Shown here piece by piece: positions 41,465-46,598 of a DNA stretch of 46,598 nucleotides (positions within the stretch are counted from its first letter, which is position 1; each line of letters starts with the position of its first letter). Source of the DNA: Fusicatenibacter_A intestinipullorum (GTDB lineage: Bacteria > Bacillota > Negativicutes > Acidaminococcales > Acidaminococcaceae); assembly GCA_019117495.1 (NCBI GenBank), contig DWZP01000011.1, positions 1 to 46,598 on the forward strand, written 5' to 3'. The position numbers and the translations under genes are program-made. The notes under the pieces were generated by a model. It was given only the letters and a program-made list of their open reading frames with translations, ran no database searches and was not told the origin of the DNA.

Positions 41465-42197
41465 CCGTTATCATTTAATAGATACTCTGCGCGGCTTTGC
41501 GCTGATTAATATGTTTGTTTACCATACTCTGTGGAGCATGGCGAATATTTTCCATTATAAAATCAGCTGGTTTCCGTCATTTTACACTTATTTATGGCAG
41601 CAAAGCGGCGCATCACTGTTTATTATTCTTTCCGGATTCTGCTGGGCATTATCCAAAAAACATTTTAAGCGCAGCCTGGTTGTTTTAAGCTGCGCTCTTT
41701 TTATTTTTATATGTACATATTTTTTCAGCAAAAGCAGCGTCATTACTTTTGGCATACTGTCCTTTATCGGTTCGGCAATGCTTATTATGCTGCCGCTTGC
41801 TAAAATATTGCGGTTTATCCCGCCATTTACAGGTTTAATTATAAGCCTTGGGCTGTTTTTTGCTACAAAAAATATTATTCACGGCTCTATCGGCATCGGC
41901 AGCTGGCAATATCTTTTGCCGACTGACCTTTATGCCAATAACTTTACTGCTTATCTCGGTCTGCCGCCGCAGAGCTTTCATTCTGCAGATTACTTTCCGC
42001 TGCTGCCGTGGATTTTTATGTACACCGCCGGATATTTTATTTATTACTGCGTACAAAAACCTATAAGCAAAAATAATATTTTTAAATTCAACTGCAAACC
42101 ACTATCACTTTTAGGCCGACACTCTTTAGCGGCATACCTGATTCATCAGCCTGTAATTATTGCTTTATTAGGGATTTGTTTTAAGGTTATAAATTAA
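41454..42197 (+). CDS. DUF1624 / acyltransferase-3-like multipass membrane protein
   Basis: A 247-aa inner-membrane protein with about seven hydrophobic segments. It begins RYHLIDTLRGFALINMFVYH, the R/D-x-x-RG-F-x2-x-N-x-x-x-H pattern of DUF1624 (heparan-alpha-glucosaminide acetyltransferase-like) proteins. GRHSLAAYLIHQPV near the C-terminus is also a hallmark. Such proteins may acetylate surface glycans; that is a family-level guess. The start is ATG at 41454, inside the end of the 33-aa gene; there is no strong site of its own. No terminator is seen in the 264 AT-rich bases after it, which hold only a weak TGAAATTT/AAATTTCA repeat and the porin terminator. Confidence 0.8.
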   Translation: MKTDRYHLIDTLRGFALINMFVYHTLWSMANIFHYKISWFPSFYTYLWQQSGASLFIILSGFCWALSKKHFKRSLVVLSCALFIFICTYFFSKSSVITFGILSFIGSAMLIMLPLAKILRFIPPFTGLIISLGLFFATKNIIHGSIGIGSWQYLLPTDLYANNFTAYLGLPPQSFHSADYFPLLPWIFMYTAGYFIYYCVQKPISKNNIFKFNCKPLSLLGRHSLAAYLIHQPVIIALLGICFKVIN

Positions 42198-42389
42198 ATC
42201 AAATTGTTATAATCTATAATTGAAATTTATAATTGCATATTATTAGCTTAAAAAACAAAAATTTCAAAACCAGAGTTTCATCTCAGATGCCAAGATTTAT
42301 TAAAGAACCGATTTTATTACAGAATCTTACTAAAATATCAAAAATCATGAACCGTAAGAACAACACTTTGCACAATACTATAAAGTATG

Positions 42390-42421
42390 ACAAAAAGCGG
42401 ATGGCGTAAGCCATCCGCTTT
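42390..42421 (-). terminator. terminator of the first porin gene
   Basis: AAAGCGGATGGC pairs perfectly with GCCATCCGCTTT around GTAA; a T-run follows on the minus strand. The same stem recurs at 44772-44800 after the second porin. Confidence 0.88.
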
Positions 42422-42461
42422 AGTTACTCTAATATTAAGCTAAGCTGTTGTAAGGCTAGTA

Positions 42462-43703
42462 TTAGAAAGTGAATACAACTTCAGACCACAAAGTCTGAGC
42501 ATCTTTGCTTCCTTCACGTTCTTCAAGGTCAAAATATTTAACAGCTGCCACAATGTTTTTAGCCAAAGTTACGTTAGCACCAATTTCATAACCTTCATAA
42601 CCATCAGCCTTAGCAGCACCAGCTACACTAGATTCATTGTAAAGTGCATAAGGTGCATCAGCATAACCGCTCAGGTTTGTCGGCAACAGATAGGTTGCAA
42701 ACGGACGGTCGCTATAGTTAGCATATACGCCCCAGCTGCCGGGTTCAGAAGCTTTTGCGCCGCCATAAGAGAGACCTACTAACCAACCATTGGTATCCAC
42801 ATCAGTTCCTGCTAAGCTTTCAGCTTTGTCATCAGTAGTGCCGTTAAACCAGGTTCCTCTTAAAGTCAAATCTTTAGCAATTTCACCTGCAAGAGCAACT
42901 TCTACAATTTCATTATCAAATTTAGTGTCTGCTCTGTAATATCTTACAGCAGTATCAACTGCACCAAAAGAAGTTTCTACACCTGCTACATATACACGGT
43001 CGTCAGACAGCATTTCAATATCGCTATTGCCTTTAAATACCCAACCGGTAACTTTTACATCATCACCATAAGCAAGTTTAACACCATCGCCGCGTACATC
43101 GACTACATCAGCATAAGTAAAGTCCATGCGGCCTGCATCCATTTTAACACCGCCAACACGGCCGGATACAAACGCCCAGTTAAAATCAAGGTCATCTTCG
43201 CCCGCAGAACCTTTACCATCATTGCCGTTTACATACTGTTCATTATGGAAACGTCCGGTATAAGTCCAGTCATCATTAATTGTACCGTTTACAAACAAAC
43301 GGGAACGCAGACGCATATTATTGTCTTTCTTATCACCGCTTACATCTTTGTAAGAAGCACGGATCTGACCGGTGATTTTTACGTTGTCAGCTTTCTTTTC
43401 AAGGTTAGCTACGCGTACGCCGAGGCTGTCCAGTTCGTCAGCAAATTCTGCTGCCAGTTTGTCTACGTTTGCGCCTTTTGCCATTGCTTTTGCTACAATC
43501 TGTGCCATTTCATAACGGGTCATCAGTTTGTCGCCGCCGTAGGTGCCGTCAGGATAACCGTCTACTACGCCTTCTGCTGCCAGTTTGTTAACTGCGTCAT
43601 AAGCCCAGTGGCCAGCCGGTACATCGCTGAACGGGTTAGCTGCATATGCGGATGCAGTTACGCCGAGAGCCATAGCCATTGCAAGTACTAAAGATTTTTT
43701 CAT
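42462..43703 (-). CDS. SLH-domain outer-membrane porin (OmpM/Mep45-like)
   Basis: A 413-aa outer-membrane protein. A signal peptide (1-21, cut after AYA) is followed by one SLH domain (about 22-85, NPFSDVPAGHWAYDAVNKLA), which in this group binds polyamine-modified peptidoglycan. A short coiled coil (about 86-112) leads to a beta-barrel ending in Phe (VVFTF), as outer-membrane proteins do. OmpM-type proteins both tether the outer membrane and form pores. Residues 1-112 are essentially identical to the copy at 44840, while the barrels differ clearly in loops. GAGGGGG precedes the ATG. It has its own promoter at 43886-43914 and a long leader. Confidence 0.93.
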   Translation of the reverse strand: MKKSLVLAMAMALGVTASAYAANPFSDVPAGHWAYDAVNKLAAEGVVDGYPDGTYGGDKLMTRYEMAQIVAKAMAKGANVDKLAAEFADELDSLGVRVANLEKKADNVKITGQIRASYKDVSGDKKDNNMRLRSRLFVNGTINDDWTYTGRFHNEQYVNGNDGKGSAGEDDLDFNWAFVSGRVGGVKMDAGRMDFTYADVVDVRGDGVKLAYGDDVKVTGWVFKGNSDIEMLSDDRVYVAGVETSFGAVDTAVRYYRADTKFDNEIVEVALAGEIAKDLTLRGTWFNGTTDDKAESLAGTDVDTNGWLVGLSYGGAKASEPGSWGVYANYSDRPFATYLLPTNLSGYADAPYALYNESSVAGAAKADGYEGYEIGANVTLAKNIVAAVKYFDLEEREGSKDAQTLWSEVVFTF

Positions 43704-43829
43704 TTTTTATTCCCCCTCAGGAACATTTTATTTTTATAAAACGCCTGCGGATAAAGCCTGTCTTTTTGGCAACTGCTTCGTGCGAGTCTCCTGGTTTCCT
43801 CTACTCTGCCTATTGCCTACTTTAACAGC
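43704..43829 (-). repeat. conserved porin leader, copy 1
   Basis: The 5' untranslated region upstream of this porin is nearly identical to 46091-46216 upstream of the other, with only about six differences over some 120 bases. One change is in the ribosome-binding site (GGGGG here, GGAGG there). Beyond this point the upstream sequences are unrelated. Retention of a long untranslated block suggests either recent duplication or gene conversion, or a shared RNA-level control. Confidence 0.8.
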
Positions 43830-43885
43830 ATTTATCGGCAAGGTATTATAAACTTATGTAAATTATTGTCCTCAATATGTGTTGC

Positions 43886-43914
43886 ATTATACACTATGTT
43901 CACAATTATGACAA
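43886..43914 (-). promoter_or_regulatory. promoter of the first porin gene
   Basis: Minus strand TTGTCA (43914-43909), 17-base spacer, TATAAT (43891-43886). It predicts a leader of about 175 bases. Confidence 0.75.
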
Positions 43915-43981
43915 TGTTTTTAATGAAAAAATCTAAAAAATTTTTAGAACTGACTCCAACTGTTAAGATAGTTACAAAAAC

Positions 43982-44545
43982 TCACTCTCTTTTATACAAC
44001 ACCGTCGTTTGATTTGTAATTAAATCTACTTTAGATTTTTCTAAAAGTACTAATTTTACTTGCCTATCAGTATAATCTTTTTTATCTTTAGGAAAAAAAG
44101 AAATCCCAACAAACGAACCATTACCACGTAAAGTAAAATAAAATACTTCCGTCTTATCAATAACGTTTTTCATCAAATAATCTGCCGGAATTTTAGACCC
44201 TAAATTTTTATTTTTGTCATAAATATAAATATCTTTCACATCATCAAGATAAGTTTCCAGTTCTTTTAAATAATGTAATCTGTTTTTTATTTCAGTAAAT
44301 TTTACAGATTTAGTTATGGTATTTATTGTAATCTTTTCTTTCAAAATTTCTTTAAAAACCAATGCTCTGTTTCTATGCAAAACTTTTATATCATCCAACT
44401 TTTTCAATCCGGCTAAATGATGAAAATCAACTTCACTAAAAGTAAGTTCTATAAGATGAATTTTTCCTTTACGCCCAAGTTTAAAAATATATTTTTTATT
44501 AAAAAGTTTTTTATACGCTAAAGCACATTCCAATAATATATCCAT
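43982..44545 (-). CDS. PBECR4-like nuclease/toxin-family protein between the porin genes
   Basis: About 187 aa, AT-rich and Lys-rich, unlike its neighbours. The stretch HLIELTFSEVDFHHLAGLKK (about 30-50) and the C-terminal VKLVLLEKSKVDL...VLYKRE pattern recall PBECR4, a domain of phage-linked BECR-fold (barnase/EndoU/colicin/RelE-like) nucleases. No signal peptide or membrane segment is present. An upstream in-frame ATG at 44566 lies inside the loop of a strong hairpin (44557-44577), so the ATG at 44545 is preferred, though its site is weak. Foreign origin is likely from base composition. Family assignment is by recalled pattern and needs a profile search. Confidence 0.55.
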   Translation of the reverse strand: MDILLECALAYKKLFNKKYIFKLGRKGKIHLIELTFSEVDFHHLAGLKKLDDIKVLHRNRALVFKEILKEKITINTITKSVKFTEIKNRLHYLKELETYLDDVKDIYIYDKNKNLGSKIPADYLMKNVIDKTEVFYFTLRGNGSFVGISFFPKDKKDYTDRQVKLVLLEKSKVDLITNQTTVLYKRE

Positions 44546-44556
44546 AAAATACCAAA

Positions 44557-44728
44557 GCCCTGCCATAACGGCAGGGCTCCTCTCTTAATTTTGCGATTTT
44601 CTTTCGGTTTTTACACCTATTCGAGTTGCGGAATTTCGCGAACCCACTGTTAAAGCTCCGTAAATCCTCTGCCCGAATCATTGATTTACATCACAGCACA
44701 GCCAAAAAACTTGTTTTTGACTTTCTTT
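44557..44728 (-). ncRNA. candidate structured small RNA or long leader between the porin genes
   Basis: A consensus promoter (44735-44763) would start a transcript near 44728. About 150 bases without a good ORF follow, with helices GTAAATC/GATTTAC (around 44690-44660) and GGGTT-GCG/CGC-AACTC (around 44645-44622). The segment ends in a perfect 8-bp GC-rich hairpin GCCCTGCC/GGCAGGGC (44577-44557), followed by TTTGGTATTTT. The U-run is weak, so the transcript could end there as a small RNA or continue as the leader of the ORF at 44545. It matches no RNA family I recognise. Confidence 0.5.
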
Positions 44729-44734
44729 ATAGAT

Positions 44735-44763
44735 ATTATATAAAATTTCTTACAAGTTGTCAA
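44735..44763 (-). promoter_or_regulatory. consensus promoter between the porin genes
   Basis: Minus strand exact TTGACA (44763-44758), a 17-base spacer and exact TATAAT (44740-44735). It lies just after the terminator of the second porin, so it is an independent start. Confidence 0.85.
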
Positions 44764-44765
44764 TT

Positions 44766-44800
44766 ATACAAAAAGCGGATGGCATAAAGCCATCCGCTTT
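44766..44800 (-). terminator. terminator of the second porin gene
   Basis: AAAGCGGATGGC pairs with GCCATCCGCTTT around a five-base loop, followed by a T-run on the minus strand. The stem is the same as that at 42394-42421. Confidence 0.88.
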
Positions 44801-44839
44801 GATAGTTCTAACTATGAGTAATTGTTAATACTACTTAGA

Positions 44840-46090
44840 TTAGAAAGTGAAGATAACTTCGGACCAAATGGTTTCGGTGTTAGCATCGCCTTCACGGGAA
44901 TCCAGGTTGTAGTATTTAACGCCTGCTACAATGTTTTTAGCAAGAGTCAGGTTTGCACCGGCTTCGATACCTTCATAACCATCGCCATCATGAGCAGCAG
45001 TTACAGGCATATAAGTGTAGGAAGCAAGGGTCGGATAAATTACGGTGTTAGCCGGACGGTCCATGTAGTTTACATAAGCGCCCCAGCTGCCAACTTTGGA
45101 TGCTTTAGCACCTGCATAGTTCAGGCCTACCATCCAGCCGTTGTCGTCACCATCGCTGTCGGATACGTCACCGTTGTACCAAGCACCTTTCAAAGTCAGG
45201 TCATCCATGAATTCCCAGCCAGCTGCGATTTCATAAATATCCTGGTCATATTCGGTATCTACTTTATAGTAGTTAACTGCTGCATCTACAACGCCCATTT
45301 TAGCTGCTACACCAGCTACATATACACGGTCATCAGAAGTTAAACCTTCTTCATCAACACCGGTAATATTGCCAGCTACATCATAAGTGTAGGTTTCAGC
45401 CAAATCATCGGAACCTTTCAGTGCCCAGCCATAAACTTTAACATCGTTGCCATAAGCAAGTTTAACGCCATCACCGCGGGTATCAATTACAGTACCGCCA
45501 ACATTGGTGAAGTCCTGACGGCCAGCATCAACTTTAACGCCGCCAACACGACCGGATACATAAGCCCAGTTCAGTTTTACATCGTCAGTACCTTCATTGT
45601 CATCAAGATACTGGTTGTTTTCGAAACGGCCGGTGTAAGTCCAGTCTTCATTGATTGCACCGTTTACGAACAGACGGGTACGCAGGCGGCCCTGAGAAAG
45701 ACCTTTGCCATCATGTTTGTCAACATCAGTATCACGATAGCTCATACGAACCTGACCGGTGATTTTTACGTTGTCAGCTTTTTTCTCGAGGTTAGCTACG
45801 CGAACACCAAGGCTGTCCAGTTCGTCTGCGAATTCAGCAGCCAGTTTGTCTACGTTTGCGCCTTTTGCCATAGCTTTAGCAACGATCTGTGCCATTTCAT
45901 AACGGGTCATCAGTTTGTCGCCGCCGTAAGTGCCGTCAGGATAACCGTCTACTACGCCTTCTGCTGCCAGTTTGTTAACTGCGTCATAAGCCCAGTGGCC
46001 AGCCGGTACGTCGCTGAACGGATTAGCTGCATATGCGGATGCAGTTACGCCGAGAGCCATAGCCATTGCAAGTACTAAAGATTTTTTCAT
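44840..46090 (-). CDS. SLH-domain outer-membrane porin (OmpM/Mep45-like), second copy
   Basis: A 416-aa paralogue of the porin at 42462, with the same signal peptide (1-21), SLH domain and coiled coil, then a beta-barrel ending VIFTF. Barrel strands such as VSGRVGGVKVDAGRQDF are conserved, while outer-loop segments differ (for example YTYDVAGNITGVDEEGL here, absent in the other copy). GGAGG is well spaced before the ATG, giving a better site than copy 1. It is transcribed from the promoter at 46288-46316 and ends at its own terminator. Differing loops suggest different solute choice or escape from phage and antibodies. Confidence 0.93.
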   Translation of the reverse strand: MKKSLVLAMAMALGVTASAYAANPFSDVPAGHWAYDAVNKLAAEGVVDGYPDGTYGGDKLMTRYEMAQIVAKAMAKGANVDKLAAEFADELDSLGVRVANLEKKADNVKITGQVRMSYRDTDVDKHDGKGLSQGRLRTRLFVNGAINEDWTYTGRFENNQYLDDNEGTDDVKLNWAYVSGRVGGVKVDAGRQDFTNVGGTVIDTRGDGVKLAYGNDVKVYGWALKGSDDLAETYTYDVAGNITGVDEEGLTSDDRVYVAGVAAKMGVVDAAVNYYKVDTEYDQDIYEIAAGWEFMDDLTLKGAWYNGDVSDSDGDDNGWMVGLNYAGAKASKVGSWGAYVNYMDRPANTVIYPTLASYTYMPVTAAHDGDGYEGIEAGANLTLAKNIVAGVKYYNLDSREGDANTETIWSEVIFTF

Positions 46091-46216
46091 TTTTTATTCC
46101 TCCTCAGGAACATTTTATTTTTATAAAACGCCTGCGGATAAACTCTGTCTTTTTGGCAACTGCTTCGTGCGAGTCTCCTGGTTTCCTCTACTCTGCCCAT
46201 TGCTTACTTCAACATT
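46091..46216 (-). repeat. conserved porin leader, copy 2
   Basis: Partner of 43704-43829. The near-identity covers the ribosome-binding site, an AT-rich stretch and a segment around GCACGAAGCAGTTGCC, and ends abruptly near 46216. GGCAA near its 5' end can pair with TTGCC, so a folded leader is possible. Confidence 0.8.
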
Positions 46217-46251
46217 TTTCATCCTCAGCGGTTTATAAACAATAAACACCG

Positions 46252-46279
46252 GTTGAGTAACTCCTCAGTCTCACTCAAC
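46252..46279 (-). promoter_or_regulatory. inverted repeat just downstream of the second porin promoter
   Basis: GTTGAGT (46252-46258) and ACTCAAC (46273-46279), perfect 7-bp arms 14 bases apart, at about +7 to +35 of the predicted transcript. It could be an operator or a 5' hairpin protecting the mRNA. It is absent from the first porin gene. Confidence 0.5.
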
Positions 46280-46287
46280 TTACTATT

Positions 46288-46316
46288 ATTTTAACTCATA
46301 AATTTCAAAAGCGCAA
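46288..46316 (-). promoter_or_regulatory. promoter of the second porin gene
   Basis: Minus strand TTGCGC (46316-46311), 17-base spacer, TAAAAT (46293-46288), predicting a leader of about 190 bases. Confidence 0.6.
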
Positions 46317-46365
46317 GTTATAAATGTTTAAATTTTACAAAAATTTAGCCAATTCTATTTTAACT

Positions 46366-46598
46366 TTACTCCGGCACGTTAATCTGCGCCGTTAAAATAT
46401 TTTCAATCGCAAGGGCTACACCGTCGTTATCGTTGCTTGCCGTAACCATTTTGGCATATTTCTGCACCTGCGGTTTGGCATTGGCAACGGCCACACCAAT
46501 GCCGGCGTTTTTAATCATGCTTAAATCATTGTTGCTGTCGCCGATGCACATAATTTCTTCCGGCTTAATGCCAAAGCTTTCTGCCAGGCTTTTTACCG
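46366..46598 (-). CDS. Cof-type HAD hydrolase (C-terminal part; runs off the window)
   Basis: The visible 77 residues are the C-terminus of a haloacid dehalogenase-family sugar or nucleotide phosphatase. SFGIKPEEIMCIGDSNNDLS contains motif IV (GDSNND, metal-binding Asp). It is followed by GIGVAVANAKPQVQKYA and a final VALAIENIL helix, the usual end of Cof/YidA proteins. The 5' end lies past 46598. The gene is on the same strand as the second porin, downstream-to-upstream, but the porin has its own promoter. No terminator hairpin is seen after its stop. Confidence 0.88.
   Translation of the reverse strand, partial: VKSLAESFGIKPEEIMCIGDSNNDLSMIKNAGIGVAVANAKPQVQKYAKMVTASNDNDGVALAIENILTAQINVPE

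Noticed and set aside
42198..42389. Gene in the AT-rich gap between the DUF1624-like gene and the first porin
   Set aside because: No ORF with a ribosome-binding site was found; only a weak inverted repeat (TGAAATTT at 42221, AAATTTCA at 42259) is present.
43704..43880. Known riboswitch in the porin leaders
   Set aside because: I compared it by eye with cyclic-di-GMP, SAM, cobalamin and other class cores and saw no match; it is kept only as a conserved leader.

Overview
The window reads as chromosome of a diderm Firmicute of the class Negativicutes, most like Acidaminococcaceae such as Phascolarctobacterium (inference). It carries two outer-membrane porins of the OmpM/Mep45 type, with a signal peptide, one SLH domain, a coiled coil and a beta-barrel, next to an RND efflux pump and a MacAB-like exporter. 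It also has Firmicutes-type gene order (nadD-yqeK-LCP-rsfS) and strong AGGAGG ribosome-binding sites.

Layout. 1-1930: AT-rich right end of an integrated element (XRE repressor, a 44-aa tail-only paralogue, tyrosine integrase) abutting the 3' end of tRNA-Ser(CGA). 1931-7910 (minus): tRNA-Ser, tadA, an ABC-F ATPase, and the pgm-galU-galE UDP-sugar operon. 7997-10130 (minus): a two-gene Septu-type anti-phage cassette (PtuA ATPase, PtuB HNH nuclease). 10248-13374 (minus): brnQ, tyrS, mscL. 13450-15270 (plus): a small DnaA-N-like protein, tRNA-Pro(CGG) and a membrane-anchored protein of unknown function. 15286-19661: a hydroxyacid dehydrogenase, a VOC protein, a DUF456 protein, an MscS channel and RmuC. 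19819-24019 (plus): an RND adaptor and pump behind a perfect inverted-repeat operator.

24264-32842 (minus) is one aromatic amino acid transcription unit, aroF-tyrA-aroB-aroA-aroC-pheA-aroE-aroKQ. It covers every step from DAHP to chorismate plus the Phe and Tyr branch enzymes. It starts from a strong promoter, a Phe/Tyr-rich 50-codon leader ORF and an intrinsic terminator, which has the architecture of ribosome-mediated attenuation. Its last gene fuses shikimate kinase to type II dehydroquinase. 32910-37978 (minus): nadD, yqeK, LCP, rsfS, cvfB and two tandem TSUP permeases, the second of which seems to start at AUU. 38023-41180 (minus): a MacAB-like exporter and a small membrane protein. 41363-42197 (plus): two membrane proteins. 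42462-46316 (minus): two paralogous porins with near-identical leaders, N-termini and terminator stems, flanking a PBECR4-like ORF and a promoter-driven structured transcript. The window ends inside a Cof-type HAD phosphatase gene.

Most worth following up: the aro attenuator, the AUU-start permease, the transcript between the porins, the 152-bp nested palindrome at 24084-24235, the AroK-AroQ fusion with an internal ribosome-binding site, and the tail-only microprotein beside the repressor. All calls rest on reading the sequence and recalling families; no database search was possible.
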